From an uncultured Muribaculaceae bacterium (lineage in GTDB: Bacteria > Bacteroidota > Bacteroidia > Bacteroidales > Muribaculaceae), in contig CAUBJF010000001.1 of assembly GCA_958436175.1 (NCBI GenBank), positions 124,001-188,000 on the forward strand: 64,000 nt of DNA, written 5' to 3'. Shown here one piece after another: positions 7,417 to 15,756 of the stretch; positions within the stretch are counted from its first letter, which is position 1, and each line of letters begins with the position of its first letter. The position numbers and the translations under genes were made by a program. Under the pieces are notes generated by a model. That model had not been told where the DNA came from. It did not search any database and worked only from the letters and a program-made list of their open reading frames with translations.

Positions 7417-8682
7417 CTACTCCATATTCAATGTTTTTGGCTTAAGAACAGCCAGCTGCAGAATCAACGCCAAACACAATGCTCCTGCCATGCATGCAAA
7501 TCCGAGGCCCATCATCTCTTTTTCGGCCAAAGAACCGAGGACATTGGTCGCAAGAGCTCCTATAAATAGCCCGGACATGTTCATCATGCCATAAGCGGTT
7601 CCCCGCGAACGATCCGGCACGAACTGACAAAGGATAGGCATATTGTTCGCATCAAAAAGGCCATAGCCAAGACCGAAGAGGACACCGGCACCGATCGCAG
7701 CTACGAACGATGTTCCAAAACCCATAAGGACCAGGGAAGGTATCATCAACGCCAATCCGATAGCACTTGTATATATGCGGCCTTTAAGATTCCTTGCAGA
7801 CCACTTGTCGGCCATCGGACCGCCCACCATTACACCGATAAAAGATGCGAAAGCAATAGTTATCGTTGCGATCGGACCGGCAACCGACATCTGTACATTG
7901 AGACTGTCAGCAAAAAGCGTAGGGAGCCAGTTCTTCGTTGCCCATCCCGGTACGGAACAGGATGCAAAGAAGAATATAATTGTCCAAAAGGCGATGTTTG
8001 TCATAAGCATCCCCAGAGATGCCTTGACTGCCGACATGTTTTTCTTAAGAGTCACGCCAAGGGATTCCTTCGCATCGACGTTTTTCTCAGATTTTGTTTC
8101 TGATCGTTTCTCGTATAAGAAAAGAATCAGGACGAACGCATAGGCTATACCCACAATGCCAAACCAATGGAATGTAGACTGCCATGAAAGGTGTTCCGCC
8201 ACAAAGGCTCCGAAACCACCGATGGCCTGCCCCATATAGAGACCTGTCATATGTATGCCTATGGCAAGACTTAGTTGCTTGCCTGTAAAATAATCGGCGA
8301 TGAGCGAAAGGGCCGCCGGAATGTAGAGGGCCTCCGAGACACCCATCAATGCCCTTAACCAATAAACCTGATTATAGGTAGTTGCATACCCCATCAGCAA
8401 AGTAACCGTCGACCAGACTCCCAACGAAAGTACTATAAGCCATTTACGGTTGACACGGTCTGCGACAATGCCAGAAACCGGGCTCATAAAGCCGTATATC
8501 CACATAAATGCAGCCATTACTTTTCCGAACATCACTTTGCTTTCGAGGTCGGATATATCGAGAGCCATCGCATCTCGCATAGTCGACAACATCTGCCGAT
8601 CCATGTAGTTAAGCAAAGCCACCACCCAAAGCAGCCCGACAACGAGCCATGGATACCATTTCTTTAGTCTTATAGAGTTCAT
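7417..8682 (-). CDS. nanT: MFS transporter, NanT-like sialic acid importer
   Basis: A 421-aa protein with about 12 hydrophobic segments and the MFS signature between TM2 and TM3 (SGIVADRVNRKW). The N-terminal half resembles the anion:cation symporter branch (LLNYMDRQMLSTM). It is placed between the outer-membrane import genes and nagA. Bacteroides nan clusters pair a lyase, an epimerase and an MFS permease of this kind, so free N-acetylneuraminate is the likely substrate. That specificity is inferred from context; the sequence alone shows only an MFS sugar-acid type carrier. Hairpins flank the gene on both sides. Confidence 0.78.
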   Translation of the reverse strand: MNSIRLKKWYPWLVVGLLWVVALLNYMDRQMLSTMRDAMALDISDLESKVMFGKVMAAFMWIYGFMSPVSGIVADRVNRKWLIVLSLGVWSTVTLLMGYATTYNQVYWLRALMGVSEALYIPAALSLIADYFTGKQLSLAIGIHMTGLYMGQAIGGFGAFVAEHLSWQSTFHWFGIVGIAYAFVLILFLYEKRSETKSEKNVDAKESLGVTLKKNMSAVKASLGMLMTNIAFWTIIFFFASCSVPGWATKNWLPTLFADSLNVQMSVAGPIATITIAFASFIGVMVGGPMADKWSARNLKGRIYTSAIGLALMIPSLVLMGFGTSFVAAIGAGVLFGLGYGLFDANNMPILCQFVPDRSRGTAYGMMNMSGLFIGALATNVLGSLAEKEMMGLGFACMAGALCLALILQLAVLKPKTLNME

Positions 8683-8708
8683 GATATTAAACTTATTGTT
8701 TTTTAGAA

Positions 8709-8753
8709 AAGAGTGGGTATGCCGTAAGTGTTCCTACGACACTCCCCACTCTT
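8709..8753 (-). terminator. Intra-operon hairpin, possible partial terminator
   Basis: AAGAGTGGG (8709-8717) pairs with CCCACTCTT (8745-8753), with an inner AGTGT/ACACT stem. On the minus strand the stem is followed by TTCTAAAAAA, a weak U-run. It separates the outer-membrane part of the operon from nanT-nagA-nagB and could lower downstream expression. Confidence 0.55.
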
Positions 8754-8770
8754 ACCTTAGAAACCTGTCT

Positions 8771-10591
8771 TCATTTCTGTAGACCAGTACGACACGGATT
8801 CTGTCCTCGCATTGCCCAGGGAGCTGTAGCGCTGAAAGAAGTTGCTTTCGAAGTCACGCACACGACAGTCGGAGCGCCGTCTTTCTGTACAGTGACATAC
8901 AAGCGGCCGTTGGAGTCCATGACAGGAGCTGAGATGCACGATTGTCCAAGCTGAGCTTCTGCAAGAAGAGTACCGTCCGGTTTCACCACGTAGTAGTTCG
9001 CACCAGCATCCACAACATGGATATACCCACGATTGTCGATAACCGGAGATGTCTGTACATTTCCCTTGGTCTCAAAAGTCCATTTGAGGCTGCCGTCGTT
9101 ATTGAGTGCTATAATACCCTCGGCAGGAGCCATACCTCCGTTAGAATAGATTGTTCCGTCTTCGGAAATTATTACCCCTCCGTCGGGAATTGCTCCGGCT
9201 GTACTGTGTATCCACTTGACCGAACCGGAAGGATTAAAAGCGATAATCTGTCCTCCGGCCCCGGCATCTGTGACAAAATATATCGTTCCATCAGAATCAA
9301 TCGCAGCCTGAGCACTTCTCAGAGCACCGGTGAAAGCGTCGGGAGCACCTCCGAAATCGGTGTTATATTTCCATAACGGACTGCCGGAATTTGTATCGAG
9401 AGCGAAGAATCCGTTCGCACCGTTTGCTGCACCATAGGCTATACCTGATTTAGATACAGTCATTCCACCCGTAACGCCTACACCATCGGTTGCAAATGCA
9501 GACAAGTCTCCGGCCGGGGTAAGTTTCCATACTTCGTTGCCACGGGTTGCGACGATAATATTGCCGTTAGAATCTATCGCCGGTGTTATCGCGTAGAGAT
9601 TAGTGCCGCTTGCACCACCTTTTTTCGCCCATTTCAAAGATCCGTTGGGATTAGCGGCAATCACATAGACTCCTCTTTCTTTAGTCGTCGACTGCAAATC
9701 TCGGACTACCATGTAGATAGTTCCGTCAGCACCGACTGAAGGCGAACTGAAGACATCCTTAGCCTGAGCTGTAGCTGAAGACCCGGACATAGCGACACTG
9801 AGGTCAAGAGTCCATTTTATCTGTCCGTCGGACGTATTGTAAGCGTAGAGTGCTGCAAGATCGCTTCCGGCAAGACTCCTCAACATGTAGACTGTAGAAC
9901 CATCAGGTGAGACAGCAGGAGAAGAACCGCCTTTCACAGCGCCACCAAGAAGAGCGGTCCATTGTGTAGCGATTATCTGCGACGGATCCTGGATATTAAC
10001 GCTCTTAGTAACACTCGTTGTAAGGCCATACGAGTCTGTGACAGTAAGTTTCACCGGATAAGAGCCTGCCGCTTCGTAAAGGAAACTCGGATTTTGGGCA
10101 TCAGATGTGGTACGGGCTTCATCTGCAAATTCCCATTTCCATGCCGTGATGGTCGTAGAGCCCTTTGTCGTGGAGGCATCGAGGAACCAGACTTCGTCAC
10201 CCAGGAAGTATTCTTCCTTATCGAGCGTAAAATCAGCCTTGGTAGGATTGATCACGCGGACCGATCTGCTTGACGTAGATTTAAGATCGTTAGAGTCGGT
10301 GACAGTCAGCTTGACGGTGTATGTTCCGTCCTTCTTATAGGTAAATGTAGGGGTCTGGTCTGTTGAAGTCGAATTATCATCGTCCCCGAACTCCCAGAGA
10401 TAAGCTTTTATAGAAGTTCCTTTACTCGGAGTAGTGTTGTCGGTGAACGTAATGGCCTCACCGACTTCATATTCATCCGCTCCTTGAGCTATTTCGGTTT
10501 TGGCAGCAGTATTGTAGAAAGTATGTTCTTCCGAACAGGAACTTGCCACTATTGCCATACCGAAGATGAGTGTTGTTATTTTAGTTCTCAT
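8771..10591 (-). CDS. PKD-repeat and PQQ-propeller surface lipoprotein
   Basis: A 606-aa lipoprotein with signal peptide and lipobox (AIVASSC, Cys at about residue 19). Two PKD-type Ig-like domains follow (about residues 35-113 and 115-200), each with a W-F-GDD/DEA strand and a KLTVTDS end. From about residue 205 to the end there are repeated units of the type SSPAVSPDGSTVYM, SSPSVGADGTIYMVV and SPVIDNRGYIHVV, a PQQ-like beta-propeller. It occupies the position where surface glycan-binding proteins usually sit in PULs. A binding role at the cell surface is inferred; no catalytic motif is seen. Confidence 0.75.
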   Translation of the reverse strand: MRTKITTLIFGMAIVASSCSEEHTFYNTAAKTEIAQGADEYEVGEAITFTDNTTPSKGTSIKAYLWEFGDDDNSTSTDQTPTFTYKKDGTYTVKLTVTDSNDLKSTSSRSVRVINPTKADFTLDKEEYFLGDEVWFLDASTTKGSTTITAWKWEFADEARTTSDAQNPSFLYEAAGSYPVKLTVTDSYGLTTSVTKSVNIQDPSQIIATQWTALLGGAVKGGSSPAVSPDGSTVYMLRSLAGSDLAALYAYNTSDGQIKWTLDLSVAMSGSSATAQAKDVFSSPSVGADGTIYMVVRDLQSTTKERGVYVIAANPNGSLKWAKKGGASGTNLYAITPAIDSNGNIIVATRGNEVWKLTPAGDLSAFATDGVGVTGGMTVSKSGIAYGAANGANGFFALDTNSGSPLWKYNTDFGGAPDAFTGALRSAQAAIDSDGTIYFVTDAGAGGQIIAFNPSGSVKWIHSTAGAIPDGGVIISEDGTIYSNGGMAPAEGIIALNNDGSLKWTFETKGNVQTSPVIDNRGYIHVVDAGANYYVVKPDGTLLAEAQLGQSCISAPVMDSNGRLYVTVQKDGAPTVVCVTSKATSFSATAPWAMRGQNPCRTGLQK

Positions 10592-10608
10592 GATTGGTCT
10601 TTTTAAAG

Positions 10609-12339
10609 TTATTTGATGTCCAGCCCCGACTGATGAAGACCCGGACCGCCCCCGGCTGTATAGCCCCGGCTTTCTCCACTTGTCGCATCTGATATCCAGA
10701 ATGCGTAGATATCACCATCGGTCAGGTAGAACTTAACCCTTATTGTTGTATTCTCTAATGACTCTAAGGTCCTGTTATTATTCCATGCGACGATGTGCTT
10801 AGTGTTGTCTCCTGACACTTTTATACAGTCGTCCTTCGAAAAGCCTTCGATTACTTTGCCGTTCTTGTCTTGGATTTCGACAAGCAATACACCTCTTATA
10901 TCTGCATTGACAAAAAAATATCGGCCTTTGAAACGCAAAGCTTCAGTCTGTAATTCACCGCTGCCACTCATCGATACAAAACCGTCTCTACGCAGGGTTG
11001 CCAGACCTGTGGTGACAAGCTCGCTGCCATTGACAAGCTTTCTTCCGCTCAGATAGAAATACAGTTTGTCATTGACAATAATCGGAGAGCCAACGGCAGA
11101 TTGAAGATTAGCATTATTCCAGGCATCGGTATTTTCATCTACAGACAGGAAAGGATTCATATCCTCGCGCAGCCAGGAGTAACCATCCCGCGAATAGCCC
11201 AGCATTATCTGATTGCGTTTGATAACTCCATCCCGGTTGCAGACATCGTTCTCCGGCCCTTGCCAGACAGAAAACAGGCCAAGCATAATGCTTTCATACG
11301 GGATAGCATCCTGGTTGTAGATACCTGGCGAACCGTCGTTGTTGTTATAATACGGATGCTTCTGTTCATTTGGCCAAGGACCAAACCAGAAATTCTTCAG
11401 GTCAGCTTTAGCGGCTTTATTACCTGCAACGGGATCTTTATGTTCCATGTAGTCACGGCCACGGACAGTGTAAGGATCGCCACTGTGAACCCTGACGTTA
11501 TGTCGCATTGACCAGACCCATACATCCCTGAAAGGATTTTTGTATACTGTAGACCGGTCGGCGACAGAACCGGAAGCGGCCGCGTTGTCTCGCCATGCTT
11601 TTCCATCGGAAGAGGTCAGGTAATGATAAGCCCATTTGCCTGCGCCTCCGGAGACCTCGAACATTTTGTATCTCGAAGAAATGTTGCTTTCCTGTTTGTC
11701 GATCCAGACTGTCGACGCATCCCTTATAGAGCCTCGACGGACAATATTCGTACCGTCTACCACATTAAGAGAGGGTTTTGTCCATGTGATACCGTCGGTA
11801 GACTCTGCATAACATGTGATTCCGGCTCCGGATGTAGCATAAGTACCACCTCCGGCCATGTACCACATCTTAAATCTGTCGTCAAGTTCATCATACCAGA
11901 CACCATCGCTGAAAGGAGCCGCAAAGCCTCCGTTTGCGCCCTGCTTTTCCCATGCCTGATCAGGGACAAGGACTGGATTCGAAGGATGATATTCGGCATA
12001 ATGGAACTTGCGTTCGAGGTTTGTGGCAGCTATCAGGAAATTATCCACAAACAGCTGCCTGCCTACATCGATTCTTATTACCGCCGGTTTTGAAGCAAGA
12101 TAAAAGGGATTCATGCCCGAACGTATCTCGCTGGCGTAATTACGCTGAGGCGGCCACTGGGCAGGAAGCACAATACCGTTGTACAACGCATCAGGATCGA
12201 TAGGATCCGGGTCGGGTGTCGGTGTCGGCGTTGGTTCCGGTGTTGGTTCCGGCTCCGGCACTGGTTGTGGATCATCTCCACCGCATGAGAGGGTCATAAC
12301 CAATATCGCCGTCATTAATAATGAGAACAGCTTCTTCAT
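10609..12339 (-). CDS. Beta-propeller hydrolase-like lipoprotein (paralogue B)
   Basis: A 576-aa lipoprotein (lipobox VMTLSC, Cys at about residue 19) with a Pro/Thr/Glu/Asp-rich spacer at about residues 25-48, encoded by a short repetitive DNA tract, then a domain shared with the next gene upstream. Shared motifs: VGRQLFVDNFLI, NPVLVP, AAPFSDGVWYD, FKMWYMAGGG, CYAESTDGITW, NPFRDVWVWSMR, IPYESIMLG and LGYSRDGYSW. These repeat a W/Y-x-DG pattern typical of five-bladed propellers of the GH32/43-type fold; database annotations often say 'GH32 N-terminal-like'. The tail ESRGYTAGGGPG is conserved in both copies. Catalytic residues and substrate are unknown; genomic context suggests sialylated glycans. 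Confidence 0.65.
   Translation of the reverse strand: MKKLFSLLMTAILVMTLSCGGDDPQPVPEPEPTPEPTPTPTPDPDPIDPDALYNGIVLPAQWPPQRNYASEIRSGMNPFYLASKPAVIRIDVGRQLFVDNFLIAATNLERKFHYAEYHPSNPVLVPDQAWEKQGANGGFAAPFSDGVWYDELDDRFKMWYMAGGGTYATSGAGITCYAESTDGITWTKPSLNVVDGTNIVRRGSIRDASTVWIDKQESNISSRYKMFEVSGGAGKWAYHYLTSSDGKAWRDNAAASGSVADRSTVYKNPFRDVWVWSMRHNVRVHSGDPYTVRGRDYMEHKDPVAGNKAAKADLKNFWFGPWPNEQKHPYYNNNDGSPGIYNQDAIPYESIMLGLFSVWQGPENDVCNRDGVIKRNQIMLGYSRDGYSWLREDMNPFLSVDENTDAWNNANLQSAVGSPIIVNDKLYFYLSGRKLVNGSELVTTGLATLRRDGFVSMSGSGELQTEALRFKGRYFFVNADIRGVLLVEIQDKNGKVIEGFSKDDCIKVSGDNTKHIVAWNNNRTLESLENTTIRVKFYLTDGDIYAFWISDATSGESRGYTAGGGPGLHQSGLDIK
12179..12275. repeat. Low-complexity tract coding for a Pro/Thr/Glu linker
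   Basis: Short degenerate direct repeats of GGTTCCGG/GGTGTCGG type encode the P-T-P-D/E spacer after the lipobox of the overlapping lipoprotein. The spacer probably holds the propeller domain away from the membrane. Such a tract could vary in length between strains. Confidence 0.6.
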
Positions 12340-12344
12340 AATTC

Positions 12345-14045
12345 TCAGTTTGCAGGTGAGTCAATTCCGGTTGAAGAAAGCCCGGGGCCGCCTCCGGCCG
12401 TATATCCACGGCTTTCTCCGGTTTCCCAGGGCGAGATCCAGAATGAATACAGGTCTCCGTCTTTAAGGTAGAATTTCATCCTGACAGGCTGCCCGGCTAA
12501 CGAAGATAAATCTTTGTTATTCTTCCATGTCACCATGGCGCGTGTAGAATCTGTTTTTTTCAGTCCGGCACATTCTGCTTTGGTATAACCCTCTACAGGA
12601 TTACCGCTCTCATCAAGGACCTCGACGATAAGCTGCGATTTTTTCCCTTTCACATCGGCATTGACAAACATATATTTGCCATCGAATACGATAGGCTCGG
12701 TAGTCAATGTACCTTCTTCTTTGCCAGCATGCATCGACACGAAGCCGTCTCTGCGAAGTTTAGCGAGTCCGGTAGAAGTATAACTATCCCACATAATGTC
12801 ATTGAGACGTCGTCCGCTGCAATAGAAATAGAGCGAATCTCCCACAATCAGAGGCACGCCTCCGACAGACTGCATATTACCCCAGTTCCAGGCACCATCG
12901 GTAGTATCGTTAGCCATAAATGGCACATGCGAGGGACGTGAGAAATGGAATCCGTCTCGAGAATAGCCAAGACAAATTTCGTTGCGTTTCTGTATGCCGA
13001 GCTCTCCACATATATTATTCTCCGGACCCTGCCAGACGGCATATTGTCCGAGCATTATGCTTTCGTAGGGGATACAGTCGAAGTTATAGATTCCCGGATT
13101 AACCTCCGGGAAGCCGGGATGCCGAGGTTCCTTATCATCCGGAGTAAACCAGAAAACTACATTTTTGTCAGGCACTCCCTTTCGGACACGATGAGCCATC
13201 GACACAGCAGTCTCCGGATCTTTTGCTTCCAGATAACTGCGCGACCGTGAAGACACCTTCGTACCGTAACGCATTGATAGACACCAGACATCACGGAATG
13301 GATTGTAGAACACCGAAGATCTGTCATATAAATCTCCTGACTGTGCCACTCCTTCGCTCCAATGGATTCCATCGGGTGAATATTTGAGAATAAACTGCCA
13401 ACGACGGTCTGTAGGGCGACGCTCGACATTGAACATTTTATATCGTCTTGCCGGATCCTGCTCATTCCTGTCCAGCCAGATTGTCGCTGCATCACGGTTT
13501 GCGGTATCAACAAGGCATGTGCCCTTTACAAGGTCGAGCTCAGGTTTTACCCAATGTATGCCGTCCGTAGATTCGGCATAACCGGTATAGAATGTCTGTT
13601 TGTCCTGTTTGTGAATAGTACCTGCACCTGCGAGATACCACATTTTGAACTTTCCGTCCTTGTCATCATACCAGATACCGTCGCTGAAAGGAGCCGCGTA
13701 AGGCGCTCCTTCTGTCGTTTTCTCCCAATCGGCCGTAGGCTCGAGCACAGGGTTGCCCTGGTAAAAATCGGGCGTATGGTAGACGGGGCTAAGGTCTGTT
13801 TCCGATATAAGGAAATTGTCGACAAACAGCTGCCGTCCCACATTGACAGGAATTACGGACGGTTTGTTGATCAGATACGGTACCGGCATCTCAGCCGCTT
13901 TGGCAGGCTCCTCATAGCGCGGAGGCCATTCAGGAGGAAGCTTTATGCCGTTGTATAGGATTTCACAGGAGGAATTGCCCGGAGAGCCGGCAACAGCGGC
14001 AAGAGCTATTCCTATAAGTGAACCTGTTATTATTGCTCGTTTCAT
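12345..14045 (-). CDS. Beta-propeller hydrolase-like secreted protein (paralogue A)
   Basis: A 566-aa protein, clearly homologous along its length to the adjacent 10609-12339 product, from VGRQLFVDNFLISETDL through AAPFSDGIWYDDKDG, KMWYLAGAG, GYAESTDGIHW, NPFRDVWCLSMRYG, IPYESIMLGQYAVWQGPENN and LGYSRDGFHFS to the tail GESRGYTAGGGPG. The signal peptide ends in ALAAVAGS with no clear lipobox, so it is probably periplasmic while its sister is lipid-anchored. It starts 3 nt after the susD stop and ends 5 nt before the sister start, so the genes are tightly coupled. Function is not established for the family; a glycosidase acting before sialic acid uptake is the working guess. Confidence 0.65.
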   Translation of the reverse strand: MKRAIITGSLIGIALAAVAGSPGNSSCEILYNGIKLPPEWPPRYEEPAKAAEMPVPYLINKPSVIPVNVGRQLFVDNFLISETDLSPVYHTPDFYQGNPVLEPTADWEKTTEGAPYAAPFSDGIWYDDKDGKFKMWYLAGAGTIHKQDKQTFYTGYAESTDGIHWVKPELDLVKGTCLVDTANRDAATIWLDRNEQDPARRYKMFNVERRPTDRRWQFILKYSPDGIHWSEGVAQSGDLYDRSSVFYNPFRDVWCLSMRYGTKVSSRSRSYLEAKDPETAVSMAHRVRKGVPDKNVVFWFTPDDKEPRHPGFPEVNPGIYNFDCIPYESIMLGQYAVWQGPENNICGELGIQKRNEICLGYSRDGFHFSRPSHVPFMANDTTDGAWNWGNMQSVGGVPLIVGDSLYFYCSGRRLNDIMWDSYTSTGLAKLRRDGFVSMHAGKEEGTLTTEPIVFDGKYMFVNADVKGKKSQLIVEVLDESGNPVEGYTKAECAGLKKTDSTRAMVTWKNNKDLSSLAGQPVRMKFYLKDGDLYSFWISPWETGESRGYTAGGGPGLSSTGIDSPAN

Positions 14046-14047
14046 AA

Positions 14048-15745
14048 TTAGTAACCGGGATTCTGTTTTGCTTTCGGATTAGATTCTATCTCAGAAATAG
14101 GTATGGGAAGCCACTCATGTTTGTTCGACTGGAAGCCCTCATAATCTGTATCCGAGATCAATTGCTTGAAGTTAGGATCGGTACGTTCAAGTTCGTGGAA
14201 ACGCTCAGCAAGGTCGCCCCAACGAAGAAGGTCATAGAAGCGATGGCCTTCGAGCGCGAATTCCAGAGCTCGCTCATTCTTAATCATGTCAAGTGTGAGG
14301 CCGCCGACATTAGGCATGTTGGCACGGTTACGCACCTGATTGAACGCGTCCGCAGCGGATATAGAACCTTGTTTTCCTCCGCAAACAACAGCCTCTGCAT
14401 ACATAAGAAGTACGTCGGCATAGCGGATATAGCGCCAGTTGACACCATGAGCGCGGGGCTGGTTATAGATATATTCTTTTACACCGCCACCTACACCGGT
14501 GATCGACTGTGGATTATTGTTCCTCATCGGCATCGACAGGTCCATACCTTTAAGGAATGCTGCTTTATAGACATGAGTGCGAGTGTTTGCAACCGATGTG
14601 AAATCTCCGGCCGGGTACATATCCTCGAAATGATATCCGCCGGGACCGGTAAGACGCTGGCCCGGACGCAGCTTTATCTTTGGGTCAAGATCGTTGAAGA
14701 ACATTGTTGAGAACATGCGGATATCGGTATAACCATCCTTGTCGATGCTGTTGGCAAATGCATCGTATAGCCAGTCATGAACCACACCTTCGTAGCCCAC
14801 GCCGGTGCCGGGCAGCATAATGCCTCGGGTATCAAATGCAAGACCGGACGTGGCGGTACCGGGATTGAAGGCTGCATTCTCTACGTCTCCGAGGAACTGG
14901 AGCTCGAGAATTGACTCATTGTTATTCTCGTGCGCTACATCGAAATTATATCCATATTCAACAAGAGAATAAGAGCCGTATGTCCCCTTAATGATTTCAT
15001 CAAACTCTGCGGCGGCCTCATCATAATAGGTCTGCTTGCTTGTACCATAATTAGGTTCTATCCCGCTACGGAACAAATAAGCTTTACCTCTCAGAGCAGC
15101 AGCCGATGCAGCGGTCACACGTCCTGTCTGGTCTCCTTTCCAGTAGCCTTTGACGGGAAGATTCTCTTTCGCATGCAGCAGGTCTTCGGCAATGTAATCC
15201 CAGACCTGGTCCGGGGTCTCGAGATCACGAACATAATCGCCCATACCCTCCGGCGCACGGCGGATAGGCGCCACATTGCGATAGTTGGTCAACAGATAGA
15301 AATGTGCGAAAGCTCTCCAGAAATAAGCTTCTCCGAGATAAGCTCTCTTGAGCTCCTGGTCGAAGAACTCAACACCATCTATATTTTCAATCACGTATGT
15401 CGCCTGCGACGCCGTCGAATAGAGCAGCCCGAATGGTTGCATGATGGTGTAATAGCTTGAGTTCAGCGAAGAACCGTACATGCCGGGCTTCCCGTAATCC
15501 GAATTCGAAGAAGCCTCGTCAGAACGTATTATCATAGTCTTCGAAGCCGATGCCCCAAAGCTGCGCTGAGTCTGGATATAGCCGTAACAGGTCATGATGG
15601 CTTCGTTGACCGCAGACGGTGTTGTGAAATACTGACCCATACTTGGCTGCTGCGGATTGACAGCAAGCTCGTCGAACACGTCATTACACGACGTGGAGCA
15701 AAGCGCCACCGCAGACACTGCAATGTATTTAATGACTGATTTCAT
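14048..15745 (-). CDS. SusD/RagB-family outer-membrane lipoprotein (sialic acid PUL)
   Basis: A 565-aa lipoprotein with lipobox CSTSC (Cys at about residue 20) and SusD features: an N-terminal NEAIMTCYGYIQT region, TPR-like helices with GEAYFWRAFAHFYLL, and the C-terminal signature IKNERALEFALEGHRFYDLLRWGD, ending in PIPISEIESNPKAKQNPGY. It binds glycan at the surface and caps the SusC channel encoded 12 nt upstream. The final NPxAxQNPGY-type ending is typical of the family, so the protein is complete. Confidence 0.93.
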   Translation of the reverse strand: MKSVIKYIAVSAVALCSTSCNDVFDELAVNPQQPSMGQYFTTPSAVNEAIMTCYGYIQTQRSFGASASKTMIIRSDEASSNSDYGKPGMYGSSLNSSYYTIMQPFGLLYSTASQATYVIENIDGVEFFDQELKRAYLGEAYFWRAFAHFYLLTNYRNVAPIRRAPEGMGDYVRDLETPDQVWDYIAEDLLHAKENLPVKGYWKGDQTGRVTAASAAALRGKAYLFRSGIEPNYGTSKQTYYDEAAAEFDEIIKGTYGSYSLVEYGYNFDVAHENNNESILELQFLGDVENAAFNPGTATSGLAFDTRGIMLPGTGVGYEGVVHDWLYDAFANSIDKDGYTDIRMFSTMFFNDLDPKIKLRPGQRLTGPGGYHFEDMYPAGDFTSVANTRTHVYKAAFLKGMDLSMPMRNNNPQSITGVGGGVKEYIYNQPRAHGVNWRYIRYADVLLMYAEAVVCGGKQGSISAADAFNQVRNRANMPNVGGLTLDMIKNERALEFALEGHRFYDLLRWGDLAERFHELERTDPNFKQLISDTDYEGFQSNKHEWLPIPISEIESNPKAKQNPGY

Positions 15746-15756
15746 GGTGTTGAGGT

